The notes beneath the pieces are model-generated. The model ran no database searches. It was not told the origin of the DNA and was given only the letters and a program-made list of their open reading frames with translations. The position numbers were made by a program, and so were the translations under genes. Below, piece by piece: positions 9,062-19,452 of a DNA stretch of 64,000 nucleotides (its first letter is position 1; every line of letters begins with the position of its first letter). The DNA comes from Micavibrio sp. (lineage in GTDB: Bacteria > Pseudomonadota > Alphaproteobacteria > Micavibrionales > Micavibrionaceae): positions 417,444 through 481,443 of the forward strand of contig BQJE01000001.1 in NCBI GenBank assembly GCA_021604545.1, in the 5' to 3' direction.

Positions 9062-11539
9062 TTATTCGACGGTGCGGGCTTCTGCGATAACTTCGTAGCA
9101 TTCGATGACGTCATTTTCTTTGATGTCGTCGTAGTTTTCAAATGCCATGCCACATTCGTTACCCTCTTTGACTTCTTTCACTTCATCCTGATGACGTTTC
9201 AGGGTTTTGAGTGTACCGCCATCAAGGATAACAATATCATCACGCAGAAGGCGCACTTTGGCGCCGCGTTTAACCATACCCATTTCAACCATGCAGCCCG
9301 CAATTTTGCCGACTTTTGTAATATTGAAGACTTGCAGGATTTTGGCCTGGCCCAGATATTCCTCACGCTCGCTTGGCGCTAACATACCACTGAGCAGGGC
9401 TTTCGCATCATCGATCACGTTATAGATCACGTTGTAATAGCGCATATTAACGCTCTCACGCGCCGCCAGCGTGCGGGCCTGTGCATTGGCACGGACATTA
9501 AAGCCGATAATCAGCGCATTGGATGCGTTGGCCAGCGTAACATCAGATTCTGTGATGCCGCCAACGCCGTGATGCAGAACCTGAACAACAATGTCTTCAT
9601 TTTCTTCTGTCACTTTATCCAGTGATCCGATAATTGCTTCGACGGAGCCGTGAACATCAGCTTTGATAATCACGGGTAAGATAGTTTTTTCACCTTCGGA
9701 GCGCTGTGCAAGAAGTTGATCCATCGTGGTGCGGCCTTGTACGGCTTGGGCAGCCTGGCTCTGTTTACGTTTACGGTCGCGGTATTCACTAATTTCACGG
9801 GCACGGCCTTCATCCTTCACAACGCTGAAGCTGTCGCCGGCATCTGGCGCTGCATCAAGGCCCAGAACCTCAACAGGTTGGCCGGGGATGGCTTCTTTAA
9901 TGTTGTTGCCGTGGTCATCAATCAAGGCGCGGACTTTTCCTGACTCGGCACCCGCAACAAAGACATCGCCAATACGCAAGGTTCCACGCTGAATGAGAAC
10001 AGTCGCAACGGGCCCGCGACCTTTTTCTAACTTGGCCTCGACGACAACACCTTGCGCTGCACGGTTTGGATTGGCCTGAATTTCGAGGAGTTCGGATTGG
10101 AGTAGAATAGTTTCTTCAAGCTTGTCGAGGTTGGTTTTTTTAATGGCTGATACTTCGAGACACAAAACATCACCGCCCAGATCCTCGACAATAATTTCAT
10201 ACTGCAAAAGATCCTGTTTCACTTTGTCAGGGTTGGCGTCTGGCAAGTCAATTTTATTAATGGCTATGATAATCGGGACCTCTGCGGCCTTAGCGTGGCT
10301 GATGGCCTCAATCGTTTGCGGCATGATGCTGTCATTGGCGGCAACGACGATAATAACGATGTCAGTCACATTGGCGCCGCGTGCGCGCATCTCGGTAAAT
10401 GCCGCGTGGCCGGGTGTATCGAGGAATGTAATTTTATCGCCAGATTTCATAGTGACTTGATAAGCCCCGATATGCTGGGTAATACCGCCAGCTTCCTTGG
10501 CGACGACATCAGTCTCGCGCAAGGCATCCAAAAGCGATGTCTTGCCGTGATCAACATGGCCCATAATAGTTACAACAGGCGGGCGTGGTTTAAGATCTTT
10601 CTTGTCATCCTCGTCACCGTCCAGGCCGATTTCGACATCAGCTTCGGTAACGCGTTTGAGTGTATGGCCAAATTCACCAATCACTAGCTCGGCTGTATCA
10701 GCGTCAATCACGTCCGTCACCGTGGCCATAACATCCATCTTCATAAGAGATTTTATAATTTCGCGCACAGGTTCGGTCATACGGTTTGCCAGTTCCTGTA
10801 CCGTTATACTTTCAGGAATAACAACTTCGCGCATAACTTTTTTGGGTGGTTCAAGACTCCCTTGCGCCGCCATACGGGCTTTTTCTCGTGCGCGTTTTTG
10901 AGCAGCAAGAGAGCGGCTGCGGTCGCGTTCATAATCTTTGTTGAGCGCCTGGGTGACGGTAATCCGCTTACCTCTACGGTCGTCGGTCTTGGGCTTTGCC
11001 GGTGCTTTGGCCTCTGCCTTTTTGAGCCTGTCTCTAACACTTGCGGGCGCATCCTCACCGTGGACTTTTTCACGGCGGGCGTTTTGCAGGGCTGCGTCCT
11101 CGGGAATAACGCTGGCATCAGCGGCTAACTGGCGCTTTTCTTCTTCGGATAGAGGTTGTTCTTTTTCCTCTTTTTCTTTTTGAGCATCTTTTTTGGTTTT
11201 ATTTTCGGCTTCTTTTGATTCAATTGTCGTGCGCCGTTTTGGCAGCGTTGACTTTTTAGCGCCACCTTCGGCACCGGCCTCGCGCAAGGCCTTGGCTCTT
11301 GATTCTTTTTCTTCGGCTGTTAGTTGACGCTTTTCACTGCCAGTTGCAGTTCCGTCTTCCTGCGTACCAGGCGCTCTTTTACGGCGCACTTCTACGGCAA
11401 CGCTGGCTCCGCTACGGCCCTGCGTAACATTTTGACGTGGAGCCGCTGTAGCTCCCCCTGACAAGCCAAGAGTTTTTCCTGACAGGCTAAGAGTCTTCTT
11501 TGGCTTTTTTTCGTCTTTTGCTTCGCTCATATATTTCAT
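9062..11539 (-). CDS. infB: Translation initiation factor IF-2
   Basis: GTPase that brings fMet-tRNA to the 30S initiation complex. The 825-residue protein has a charged, low-complexity N-terminal half (about residues 1-240, rich in Lys, Glu and Ala), an IF2-N motif around 245-295, and the G domain with GHVDHGKT (327-334), DTPGHAAF and NKIDLP, followed by the beta-barrel and C-terminal fMet-tRNA binding domains. The start shown is the first [13 protein letters not shown] nine bases later (position 11530) is equally plausible. Only 64 bases separate it from nusA; the small YlxR-family gene often found between them is absent. Confidence 0.96.
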   Translation of the reverse strand: MKYMSEAKDEKKPKKTLSLSGKTLGLSGGATAAPRQNVTQGRSGASVAVEVRRKRAPGTQEDGTATGSEKRQLTAEEKESRAKALREAGAEGGAKKSTLPKRRTTIESKEAENKTKKDAQKEKEEKEQPLSEEEKRQLAADASVIPEDAALQNARREKVHGEDAPASVRDRLKKAEAKAPAKPKTDDRRGKRITVTQALNKDYERDRSRSLAAQKRAREKARMAAQGSLEPPKKVMREVVIPESITVQELANRMTEPVREIIKSLMKMDVMATVTDVIDADTAELVIGEFGHTLKRVTEADVEIGLDGDEDDKKDLKPRPPVVTIMGHVDHGKTSLLDALRETDVVAKEAGGITQHIGAYQVTMKSGDKITFLDTPGHAAFTEMRARGANVTDIVIIVVAANDSIMPQTIEAISHAKAAEVPIIIAINKIDLPDANPDKVKQDLLQYEIIVEDLGGDVLCLEVSAIKKTNLDKLEETILLQSELLEIQANPNRAAQGVVVEAKLEKGRGPVATVLIQRGTLRIGDVFVAGAESGKVRALIDDHGNNIKEAIPGQPVEVLGLDAAPDAGDSFSVVKDEGRAREISEYRDRKRKQSQAAQAVQGRTTMDQLLAQRSEGEKTILPVIIKADVHGSVEAIIGSLDKVTEENEDIVVQVLHHGVGGITESDVTLANASNALIIGFNVRANAQARTLAARESVNMRYYNVIYNVIDDAKALLSGMLAPSEREEYLGQAKILQVFNITKVGKIAGCMVEMGMVKRGAKVRLLRDDIVILDGGTLKTLKRHQDEVKEVKEGNECGMAFENYDDIKENDVIECYEVIAEARTVE

Positions 11540-11603
11540 CCAAAGCTTAGGTAGAGGCTTACGTATATACCACCTTTATCCAAGCGTAAAATTTGCTCCT
11601 GCC

Positions 11604-13202
11604 TTATTCGCCTGCCGCTTTGACTTCCGGTAGAGCGGGTTCTTCTGCAGACGGCGCTTCCTCAGCGTTTTCTGCTGCTTCAGCGGCTGCTTTTTCCGCG
11701 GCTGCCTTGTCCTCTTCTTCAAACCAGTGGGCCCTTGCTTTCATGATCAGGTCATCAGCTGCTCGCGCTGTGATTTTACCTTCTCCGAGAATTTCGATCA
11801 ATTCATCACCAGCCAGGTCTGCCAGATCATCACGGGTTTTAATTTCTGCTTCGCCGAGCAGTAAGACTTGTGCGGGGGCTAATCCTTCAAGGGTAATGAG
11901 ATCATCCTGAATACCTAGCTCGTCCTGCTTTTTCTTGAGTTCTTTTTCTTTTTCATCAAGATAGTTTTTGGCACGGTCTTGAAGTTCTTGTGAAAGATCT
12001 TCTTCAAAGCCTTCAATTTGGTTCAGTTCGTCAACCGGGGTATCAACGATCTCTTCAATCTTCGAGAATCCTTCAGCAACAAGAAGATGAGAAATAACAT
12101 CATCAACATCCATGGCTTCCTTGAACAGCTCTGAGCGGGTTGTAAACTCTTGTGCGCGGCGTTCTGATTCTTCAGCTTCGGTTAGAATGTCGATGTCCCA
12201 ACCTGTTAGAATTGAGGCCAGGCGAACATTCTGTCCACGGCGACCAATAGCCAGGCTGAGCTGCTCATCAGGAACAACAACATCCATACGTTTGGTATCC
12301 TCATCAAGAACAACCTTGGCAACGGCAGCAGGCTGTAGCGCGTTAACAACGAAAGTGGCTACGTCTTCTGACCATGGAACGATATCAATTTTTTCACCGC
12401 CAAGCTCGTTAACAACGGCCTGAACGCGGCTTCCGCGCATACCAACACAAGCGCCGACAGGGTCGATACCGCTATCTTTGGAGACAACAGCGATTTTTGC
12501 ACGACTCCCAGCATCGCGCGCAACCTGCTTGATTTCGATGATACCGTCATAAATTTCAGGCACTTCCTGCATGAACAGCTTGGCCATGAATTCCGGATGG
12601 GTCCGTGACAGAAAAATCTGTGGGCCGCGGGCTTCTTCGCGTACTTCGTAGATAATGGCGCGCACACGGTCATTATTGTTGAAATGCTCACGCGGTAGCG
12701 CTTCATCACGACGAAGCAGAGCTTCCGCACGTCCTTGTACATCAATTGTCGCGTTGCCGTATTCAACGCGCTTAACGGCACCGTTTACAACTTCTCCAAC
12801 GCGGTCTTTGAACTCTTCGTACTGACGAGCACGCTCGGCTTCGCGTACTTTTTGCATGATAACCTGTTTGGCTGTCTGTGCTGCGATACGACCAAAATCA
12901 AGCGGCGGTAGATCGTCAATAAGGAAGTCACCAATGGCTGCGTCAGGCTTGATTTTTTGCGCCTGGGAAACAGTAAGCTGCGCCACCTCGTTTTCAATTT
13001 CTTCCTCGTTTTCGATGACTTCACGATAACGTTTGAGCGTGATCTCGCCTGATTTGCGGTCAATGACGGCGCGAATGTCTTGCTCATGGCCATATTTGGA
13101 GCGGCCAGCTTTTTGTATGGCTTCTTCCATGGCCGAGATGACAATCTCACGGTCAATATTTTTTTCTCTCGCTACGGTATCGGCTACTTGTAACAGTTCC
13201 AT
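11604..13202 (-). CDS. nusA: Transcription termination/antitermination factor NusA
   Basis: RNA polymerase-binding factor for pausing, termination and antitermination. The 532-residue protein has the N-terminal polymerase-binding domain (about 1-125), an S1 domain (about 135-200), two KH domains including GACVGMRGSRVQAV and GRRGQNVRLASIL, and C-terminal acidic repeats (about 345-500) with helix-hairpin-helix character. The last 30 residues are Ala/Glu-rich. It lies 17 bases downstream of rimP. Confidence 0.96.
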   Translation of the reverse strand: MELLQVADTVAREKNIDREIVISAMEEAIQKAGRSKYGHEQDIRAVIDRKSGEITLKRYREVIENEEEIENEVAQLTVSQAQKIKPDAAIGDFLIDDLPPLDFGRIAAQTAKQVIMQKVREAERARQYEEFKDRVGEVVNGAVKRVEYGNATIDVQGRAEALLRRDEALPREHFNNNDRVRAIIYEVREEARGPQIFLSRTHPEFMAKLFMQEVPEIYDGIIEIKQVARDAGSRAKIAVVSKDSGIDPVGACVGMRGSRVQAVVNELGGEKIDIVPWSEDVATFVVNALQPAAVAKVVLDEDTKRMDVVVPDEQLSLAIGRRGQNVRLASILTGWDIDILTEAEESERRAQEFTTRSELFKEAMDVDDVISHLLVAEGFSKIEEIVDTPVDELNQIEGFEEDLSQELQDRAKNYLDEKEKELKKKQDELGIQDDLITLEGLAPAQVLLLGEAEIKTRDDLADLAGDELIEILGEGKITARAADDLIMKARAHWFEEEDKAAAEKAAAEAAENAEEAPSAEEPALPEVKAAGE

Positions 13203-13219
13203 TTGTCTTTCCTCTTTCT

Positions 13220-13717
13220 TTAGATCTGCGCTGTCGCTTTGATTAATTCGTCAGTTAAAACTAGTTTTGCTTTGCTTAATGATCCGAAGGGAATTTCTAC
13301 TTCACCATCATCGGTATCAATTAAAACTATGCTGTCTTTCATTCCTTTTAATTTGCCACGAAAGCGTTTCTGTCCGCTTTCTGTTGGCATGTTTGTTTCG
13401 AGCTTGGCTTCAAAGCCCAGGTAGTCTTCAAAATCCTGCTCTTTTACCAGTGGACGGTCTATGCCAGGTGAGCTGATTTCCAGGTTGTAGGCATTGCTGA
13501 TTGGATCTTCTACATCGAAAACAGCTGAGAGCGCCTTACTGATTTTGGTGCAATCATCAATGCCCAGGCGCTTTGTTTCTGCATTTTCGGCCATAATCCG
13601 CACAGTCTGATTGCCGCTATCTCCAACGATTTTGACGCAAACCAGCTCATAGCCCAGATCTTTAATCACGGGTGCGGCGATTTCCGTTATTCTGTTCTCT
13701 TGTGGCGTTGCCTTCAT
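13220..13717 (-). CDS. rimP: Ribosome maturation factor RimP
   Basis: Needed for 30S subunit maturation. The 165-residue protein shows the RimP features: an N-terminal alpha/beta domain with GYELVCVKI, the DDCTKISKALSAVFDVEDPI block and the conserved YNLEISSPGIDRPL motif (about residues 99-112), followed by an SH3-like C-terminal domain ending in the Lsm-type LSKAKLVLT strand. It is the first gene of the nusA-infB unit and is preceded by a strong hairpin. Confidence 0.93.
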   Translation of the reverse strand: MKATPQENRITEIAAPVIKDLGYELVCVKIVGDSGNQTVRIMAENAETKRLGIDDCTKISKALSAVFDVEDPISNAYNLEISSPGIDRPLVKEQDFEDYLGFEAKLETNMPTESGQKRFRGKLKGMKDSIVLIDTDDGEVEIPFGSLSKAKLVLTDELIKATAQI

Positions 13718-13753
13718 TATTCTCTCAACTCTTTTTCCCTTTTGACCAATAAA

Positions 13754-13783
13754 AAGGGCGGGCCTCTTTATGAGCCCACCCTT
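13754..13783 (-). terminator. Terminator-like leader hairpin before rimP
   Basis: Read on the minus strand, AAGGGTGGGC (13783-13774) and GCCCGCCCTT (13763-13754) form a 10-bp stem with one G-T pair and a 10-base loop, followed by a short T-run. It lies 37 bases upstream of the rimP ATG and 61 bases downstream of the trmB stop. It could terminate the metK-trmB transcript, act as an attenuator in the rimP leader, or both. Terminator-like rimP leaders are known in proteobacteria; equivalence here is inferred. Confidence 0.65.
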
Positions 13784-13843
13784 ACAATTCGGGTCTATTT
13801 GTGGGGAATATAGGGGTGCCAGCAGAATTTGGCAAGTGTTTTG

Positions 13844-14530
13844 TTAAATTCTCTTAAAAATCAAATAACTCATATTACTTGATCCTTTTGCGCCTTTTTC
13901 CTCATAGCGGGTTTTGATCCAGTTTTCTGGGGTTTTACGCCAGTCATCGGCGCATTTTGCCGTCCATTCAAAGGCAGGATGCGTAAAGCTTTGCGTGACT
14001 ATCCATTCGGCTAGACCATCGACATCAGTGCTCATGATTAGGGCGGCGCCGGGCTTTAAAATACGGGCGAAAATGTCGAGGTTATCCCGGCTGATAATAC
14101 GGCGCTTATGATGGCGCGTTTTTGGCCAGGGGTCAGGATTGAGCACATAGATACCGTCGAGACATTCATCGGTTAGATTCTCACAGAGCAAAATCGCATC
14201 ATCCATTAATACGCGGATGTTGTCACATGGTTCGTCTTTGATATCTTTTAGGAATGCGGCCATGCCGTTGATATAAGGTTCAACACCTATGTAGCCGTTT
14301 TCAGGATGTGTCTGCATGAGTGCGGTGAGATGTTCGCCATTGCCAAAACCAATCTCCAGCCAATGTTCTGTTTTTGATGCCGGAAAGAGAGTTTTGGGAT
14401 CAAGGGCAGGGGCGACTTCAATCTGAAGTTTGGGCATCAACGTATCGAACGCCTCCTGCCGTTGCGTGTTCAGCGGACGGCTTTGGCGGCGTCCATAGAG
14501 GCGGCGCTGTTGATGTTCCGGCTTAGCCAA
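13844..14530 (-). CDS. trmB: tRNA (guanine-N7-)-methyltransferase TrmB
   Basis: Methylates G46 of tRNAs using S-adenosylmethionine. The protein shows [11 protein letters not shown] near the N terminus, the SAM-binding [12 protein letters not shown], the [17 protein letters not shown] catalytic block and the C-terminal [13 protein letters not shown] chose a TTG at 14530 (228 residues) that overlaps the metK stop codon, because the recognisable family sequence begins just after it. An in-frame ATG at 14632 would give 262 residues but lies over 100 bases inside metK. Either way translation is likely coupled to metK. Confidence 0.85.
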   Translation of the reverse strand: MAKPEHQQRRLYGRRQSRPLNTQRQEAFDTLMPKLQIEVAPALDPKTLFPASKTEHWLEIGFGNGEHLTALMQTHPENGYIGVEPYINGMAAFLKDIKDEPCDNIRVLMDDAILLCENLTDECLDGIYVLNPDPWPKTRHHKRRIISRDNLDIFARILKPGAALIMSTDVDGLAEWIVTQSFTHPAFEWTAKCADDWRKTPENWIKTRYEEKGAKGSSNMSYLIFKRI

Positions 14531-15737
14531 CGATTTTCTGGAGGCTTTCGACAAGATCAGTTTTTTCCCAGGAGAACCCACCATCGGCTTCCGGCTGGCG
14601 CCCAAAATGCCCATAGGCTGCGGTGCGCTCATAAATTGGACGGTGCAGATTTAGGTGCTTGCGGATGCCACCGGGTGAAAGGTCAACCAATTCCTGTAGG
14701 GCTTTGATCAGCTCTTCTTCCGGTGCGGTTCCTGTACCATGTGTGTTGAGGTAAACCGAAAGCGGCTTGGAAACACCAATAGCATAAGCCAGTTGAATTG
14801 TGCAGCCTTCGGCATAACCTGCGGCAACAACATTTTTGGCAAGATAGCGGGCAACATAAGCAGCCGAGCGGTCAACCTTAGTTGGATCTTTACCGGAGAA
14901 TGCACCGCCGCCATGCGGAGCCGCGCCACCGTAAGTGTCGACAATAATTTTGCGTCCGGTTAGACCACAATCGCCAACAGGACCACCAATGACAAAACGA
15001 CCCGTTGGGTTGACGTAGAATTCTTCTTCCGGGCACATCCAGCCTTCGGGCAAAACCTTTTCAACATAAGGGCGGACGATTTCCTTGACTTCTTCCTGGC
15101 TTAGGCCGTCAGCATGCTGGGTTGAAACCACAACAGATGTCGCACGCACAGGCTTGTCGTTTTTATATTCGAGTGTCACCTGTGATTTTGAATCTGGCTC
15201 AATGCCTTTGATTTCACCGGCGCGGCGGGCATCGGCCAGCGCCTGCAAGATTGCGTGAGAATAGTGGATGGCGGCTGGCATGAGAACGTCTGTTTCACGA
15301 CAGGCATAGCCGAACATGATGCCCTGGTCGCCAGCGCCTTCATTGGTGTCTATGCCCGTTCCTTCGTCAACGCCCTGCGCGATGTCTACGGATTGTTTGT
15401 GAACTTTGACGTCAACATTGACTGTTTTCCAGTGAAAGCCTTCTTGCTCGTAGCCGATCGATTTGATGGCTTCGCGTGCAACACGTTCGATGTCGTCATG
15501 TGTGATTGAATCTGGCCCGCGCGTTTCGCCGGCAATAACAATGCTGTCGGTTGTTACCAGTGTTTCAACGGCCACACGCGATTGTGGGTCTGCGGCAAGA
15601 TAGAGATCAACAACGGCGTCTGACACACGGTCGCATACTTTATCCGGATGTCCTTCGGAAACGGATTCACTAGTAAAGATGTAATCTTTGAGATCGTGTT
15701 GAGCTTGTTCTTGTGATTGTGGTTGTTGTTTTTGCAT
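14523..15737 (-). CDS. metK: S-adenosylmethionine synthetase
   Basis: Forms S-adenosylmethionine from ATP and methionine. The 404-residue protein has the family hallmarks [28 protein letters not shown] and the [16 protein letters not shown] phosphate loop. The ATG at 15737 has an AGGA sequence 8 bases upstream; a GTG at 15752 would add five residues. A Gln-rich stretch precedes the catalytic domain. I looked for SAM riboswitch consensus in the 15738-15866 leader and did not see one. Confidence 0.96.
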   Translation of the reverse strand: MQKQQPQSQEQAQHDLKDYIFTSESVSEGHPDKVCDRVSDAVVDLYLAADPQSRVAVETLVTTDSIVIAGETRGPDSITHDDIERVAREAIKSIGYEQEGFHWKTVNVDVKVHKQSVDIAQGVDEGTGIDTNEGAGDQGIMFGYACRETDVLMPAAIHYSHAILQALADARRAGEIKGIEPDSKSQVTLEYKNDKPVRATSVVVSTQHADGLSQEEVKEIVRPYVEKVLPEGWMCPEEEFYVNPTGRFVIGGPVGDCGLTGRKIIVDTYGGAAPHGGGAFSGKDPTKVDRSAAYVARYLAKNVVAAGYAEGCTIQLAYAIGVSKPLSVYLNTHGTGTAPEEELIKALQELVDLSPGGIRKHLNLHRPIYERTAAYGHFGRQPEADGGFSWEKTDLVESLQKIVG

Positions 15738-15866
15738 GGCTTGTCCTGGCACGGCTTAAACTCCCATCATTAGGGTGAAACAGTTTCATAATAAAATTAA
15801 GGGGGTAGGTTAGTGACAAAATAGGGAGTGTTCAAGGATAATTAGCCATTATTTTAAGCTTTCGCA

Positions 15867-16307
15867 TTAAGAATCGGCGTTATCAGCCATAGATTTGATG
15901 AATTTAACAATATTCTTGCGCTTCTCGGGGTCCTTAATAGCGTAATAGATTTTGACAAGATCAAGGGTTTCCTTTTTTTGCATCAGGTCATCGCTACCGA
16001 ATTTATCCTGCTCCGTATCAGAAAGTCCGTGAGCGGCTTGGGTTTGAGCACTTGAATCTCCAAATTGCTCATAAAAGTAGCTGATGGGAACATCAAGAAT
16101 TTTGCTGAATTGATAAAGTCGCCCGGCACTAATTCTGTTTGTGCCGCGTTCATATTTTTGAATTTGCTGAAAGGTCAGGTTGATTTGGCCGGCTAGTTTT
16201 TCCTGGCTCATGCCTTGTAGAGAGCGGCGAACACGGAGCCGTTGTCCGACATGGACATCAACCGGATCGGGTGTTCCTTTAGTCTTTCTCGGCGGTTTGC
16301 CTTCCAT
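15867..16307 (-). CDS. XRE-family transcriptional regulator
   Basis: DNA-binding protein of 146 residues with a single helix-turn-helix of the Cro/C1 type at about residues 22-78 (QRLRVRRSLQGMSQEKLA and QKYERGTNRISAGRLYQFS). A second, helical C-terminal part (LVKIYYAIKDPEKRKNIVKF) is shared by the regulators found beside metK in many alphaproteobacteria. It lies between lnt and metK on the same strand. A role in regulating metK or lnt is an inference from the conserved order only. Confidence 0.88.
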   Translation of the reverse strand: MEGKPPRKTKGTPDPVDVHVGQRLRVRRSLQGMSQEKLAGQINLTFQQIQKYERGTNRISAGRLYQFSKILDVPISYFYEQFGDSSAQTQAAHGLSDTEQDKFGSDDLMQKKETLDLVKIYYAIKDPEKRKNIVKFIKSMADNADS

Positions 16308-16580
16308 CTTCTACTCAATTCCAAAAACTTGATTTTGCGATCCACAGCTGCGCTACCTGATAAGTAAGGACGCACATCGCCAGTCCACTCCTTTTTAACG
16401 CCAGAGTGTACGCTCAGCAATACGCATGATTACTAAAGCATGCAACTAACCTTAAGTATGATATTTTGTAAAAAATTCAACCATCGTGTGCAAATTAACG
16501 CTTTCTGACAAGTCCACACAAGGTAAAAGTAGAGGAGAAGGACATAAAGATTGCATTCTCGAAAGGGGTTTTTGAAGAAA

Positions 16581-18032
16581 TTATAGTTTTTTCGGGAGTA
16601 AAAGGCTTTTTGAACTTTCTTTAAAGAGGCTGGATTTGTACAAAATTCGTCCCAAAGGGTCAATTAATCCTGAAAAACCTGTATTTGCCGATCTTGCGAC
16701 GGGAATTCCCTCTTCAGCAGCTCTGAAAATGGCATGATTAAAATGCTGATACGGGCCACCACTAATGCCGTACCACGAATCATTGGTGACATTGATCATG
16801 ATGTCGGGCCTTTTTTGCTGTCGGTTTATCGTCTGTCCGGGAAAAATGATTTCATAGCAAATAAGTGGTGTGTATCTCAGACCTTCGGGTGTTTCGAAGC
16901 TTTGAATGCCATCGCCGGGTTTGAGGCCGGTAAATTTGGAAACGGGCCCAAAAGGAATCCATTTCTGGTAGGGCATATATTCGCCGAAGGGTACCAAATG
17001 GGATTTATCGTAGCTCTGGAGTATTTCTCCTTGTTTATCAATCATAAGAAATGAATTGAAATATGATTTTGGTTCGTTAACTCGACGCAAGACTCCGGAC
17101 ATCAGATAGGCCTCGCCGGGATAAGAGGCCAGCGTATTTTGTAGCCCCAATAAAGAAGATCTGTCGTTTAAAAACCACTCACTCAATGTTGTTTCCGGCC
17201 AGATGATATAAGTCGTTTTGGCTTCGGTACTACCAGGCTGTGACAGGCCAAGATGTTTGTAGTAGTGATTGACCATCTTCTTGCGGTTCCATTTGTCCGC
17301 CTGCGCGATATTGGGCTGGACGATATGCAAGGAAATATCTTCGTTGTATGTTGTTTCGTGGCTATGCAGGCGCCATGACCCGTAGCCGTAACAGGCTGCA
17401 AATGAAGCCAGAGTTAGAGTGGCTATGACGGTCTTGTTTTTTCGGGTTTGTTCCGACAGGTATAAAAATCCCGGTAGGGTCATCCAGAAAATAGTCAGCA
17501 GGTTGAGAAAATAGGCATTGCTAAAAGAAACAACCTGCACAATCGGTAAGATATTTACCCAGCCATAGGCGTAAAGGTTCCAGGGAAAGCCTGTGAAGAT
17601 GTGACCGCGCAGCCATTCCGACAGGGCCAGCAAACCAACGAAGCCAAGAAAGCCGCCAAGGGTTTTGAGCTTGCATACATAGTGAATGGCTAGACAGGCA
17701 AAAGCAGGAAAAAAAGCGAGGGCACCCTGAAATCCAACAACCGCCAACGGCCAGGCCCAGAGGTAAGGGTTGCCATCGATTAAAAGAGCGTTGCCGATCC
17801 ATGACATGGAGGCGATGAAATAACCGGCACCAAAGGCCCAGCCCATGGTAAAAGAGCGTAGCGGTGAGGTGCTTTGTGATAGGGCAATGTAGAATAGTCC
17901 CAGCCCAAAAAAAAGCGCGAACCAGTAATTCATCGGCGCCATGGAGGCGGCGGATATAGCGCCCAGTACAAGACATTCCGCCATGCGCGGTAGGAAGGAA
18001 TGAGACCCGTTTCTGATAGCTTTTATATCCAT
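16581..18032 (-). CDS. lnt: Apolipoprotein N-acyltransferase
   Basis: Inner-membrane enzyme that adds the third acyl chain to lipoproteins. The 483-residue protein has about six N-terminal membrane spans (residues 20-215) and a periplasmic nitrilase-fold domain with the catalytic triad Glu280 (IWPETTLSEW), Lys343 (YDKSHLVPFGEYMP) and Cys392 (ICYEIIFP). It is slightly shorter than the 510-residue E. coli protein at the C terminus. It follows the corC-like gene, as in most proteobacteria. Confidence 0.95.
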   Translation of the reverse strand: MDIKAIRNGSHSFLPRMAECLVLGAISAASMAPMNYWFALFFGLGLFYIALSQSTSPLRSFTMGWAFGAGYFIASMSWIGNALLIDGNPYLWAWPLAVVGFQGALAFFPAFACLAIHYVCKLKTLGGFLGFVGLLALSEWLRGHIFTGFPWNLYAYGWVNILPIVQVVSFSNAYFLNLLTIFWMTLPGFLYLSEQTRKNKTVIATLTLASFAACYGYGSWRLHSHETTYNEDISLHIVQPNIAQADKWNRKKMVNHYYKHLGLSQPGSTEAKTTYIIWPETTLSEWFLNDRSSLLGLQNTLASYPGEAYLMSGVLRRVNEPKSYFNSFLMIDKQGEILQSYDKSHLVPFGEYMPYQKWIPFGPVSKFTGLKPGDGIQSFETPEGLRYTPLICYEIIFPGQTINRQQKRPDIMINVTNDSWYGISGGPYQHFNHAIFRAAEEGIPVARSANTGFSGLIDPLGRILYKSSLFKESSKSLLLPKKL

Positions 18033-18052
18033 ACGGGCATTATAAGCACGGA

Positions 18053-18961
18053 TTAGGAGGAAGGTATATTACGGATACGAATTTGATTGATGTGGCGTGG
18101 GCTGGCATCGAGCACTTCAAACACCATGCCGTTGTCGTGTTTAAGGACTTCGCCACGCGTCGGAATTCGTCCGGCCAGAGAAAAAACCAGTCCGCCAAGC
18201 GTGGTGCTTTCTTCGCGTTCCTCATCGGATAATATTTGCCCGTATTTTTCTTCGAACTCTTCAATATCAACGCGGGCATCGGCCAGAACCGAACCGTCTG
18301 CGTTTTCTGTTAATTGTGGCGTATCGTCAGGATCATATTCATCATCGATTTCCCCAACAATCGATTCAATGACGTCGCCAATCGCAACAAGTCCGTCAAT
18401 TCCACCGAATTCATCAACAACCAGAGTCATGTGCTTGCGGCTTTCACGCATTTGTAGCAACAAGTCGAGAGCGTGCATGGAAGGGGCGACAATCGGAATT
18501 TCACGGACCAGGTTTTTAACCTTAATCTTTTCACCTTTGGCGAGAGCGGCTAGAATGTCCTTGATATGAATGGTTCCCAAAACGTTATCGAGCGTTTCTT
18601 TGTAAACGGGTAGGCGGCTGTGCTGCTTTTCAGCCAGCAGCTCTAGAAGTTCTTTTTGTGTTGTACCAACTTCGATGGAAACAATATCGGCGCGCGGGAT
18701 CATGACATCCACGACTTTGAGATCGCGCAGATTCAGGATGTTGGCGAGCAGGGCCTTCTCATGGGTGGAAACAGAGTCGAGCGCACTATCCTTGGGCTCT
18801 TCTTCGATATATTCTTCGAGCGTTTCGCGCAGACTGGTATCAGGTTTCCCTTTTACAGTTTCAACAATACGGCTTAGCCACGACTTATCGCCGTTATGCG
18901 GAGCGTTCGTACTTGGAGGCTCTTCTGCTTCTGCTGGGTTTTCTTCTGTCATCTTCAACAT
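18053..18961 (-). CDS. CorC/HlyC-family CBS-domain protein
   Basis: Soluble protein of 302 residues with a CBS pair at about 80-200 (DVMIPRADIVSIEV and SRLPVYKETLDNVLGTIHIKD) and a C-terminal CorC/HlyC domain (about 215-298). It lacks the DUF21 membrane domain, like E. coli CorC (YbeX), which is linked to divalent cation efflux and ribosome maturation. Its place between ybeY and lnt is the conserved phoH-ybeY-corC-lnt cluster. Confidence 0.9.
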   Translation of the reverse strand: MLKMTEENPAEAEEPPSTNAPHNGDKSWLSRIVETVKGKPDTSLRETLEEYIEEEPKDSALDSVSTHEKALLANILNLRDLKVVDVMIPRADIVSIEVGTTQKELLELLAEKQHSRLPVYKETLDNVLGTIHIKDILAALAKGEKIKVKNLVREIPIVAPSMHALDLLLQMRESRKHMTLVVDEFGGIDGLVAIGDVIESIVGEIDDEYDPDDTPQLTENADGSVLADARVDIEEFEEKYGQILSDEEREESTTLGGLVFSLAGRIPTRGEVLKHDNGMVFEVLDASPRHINQIRIRNIPSS

Positions 18962-18987
18962 GGTTTAAGTGTTTATTATGGCACAAA

Positions 18988-19452
18988 TTATATTATTTCA
19001 TAAGGGTTTTTTACACCTAGCGCTTTAAGTGCCCTGATTTCCAGCGCTTCCATCTCTGCTGCCTCTACATCATTCTCATGATCCAGCCCAAGCAAATGCA
19101 GCGTGCCATGAACGATCAAATGTTTCACGTGGTCCTCCAGCGCCTTTTTCTGCTCGGTGGATTCCTGCTCTATTGTCTCCAAAGCCAGAACGACATCGCC
19201 GAGACTTTCACCATCGTCCTGTGGAAAGGACAGAACATTGGTAGGCTTATCTTTGTTACGGTAGCGATTGTTCAGACCCTGGATAAAAGTGTTATTTGCA
19301 AAGACGATACTGATTTCTGTTGCCTCGTTTTTGGTAAGGCTCAGCGCCGTATTCACGGCTTCTTTTGTAAGGTCATGGAGGCCGGGCAGAGCGCTTTCCC
19401 ATCGCTCTTCAGGAACGGCAATATCGATTTGGAAATTATTTGTGTCGGTCAT
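18988..19452 (-). CDS. ybeY: Endoribonuclease YbeY
   Basis: Zinc-dependent endoribonuclease for 16S rRNA 3'-end maturation and ribosome quality control. From the ATG at 19452 the protein is 154 residues and ends in the metal-binding motif HGTLHLLGLDH (HGxxHLxGxDH). An upstream in-frame ATG at 19494 would overlap phoH by 59 bases and add 14 residues with no family counterpart; the chosen start overlaps phoH by 17 bases. Confidence 0.93.
   Translation of the reverse strand: MTDTNNFQIDIAVPEERWESALPGLHDLTKEAVNTALSLTKNEATEISIVFANNTFIQGLNNRYRNKDKPTNVLSFPQDDGESLGDVVLALETIEQESTEQKKALEDHVKHLIVHGTLHLLGLDHENDVEAAEMEALEIRALKALGVKNPYEII

Noticed and set aside
15738..15866. SAM riboswitch upstream of metK
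   Set aside because: metK leaders in alphaproteobacteria often carry SAM-II or SAM/SAH riboswitches, but I could not match the conserved core of either by eye.
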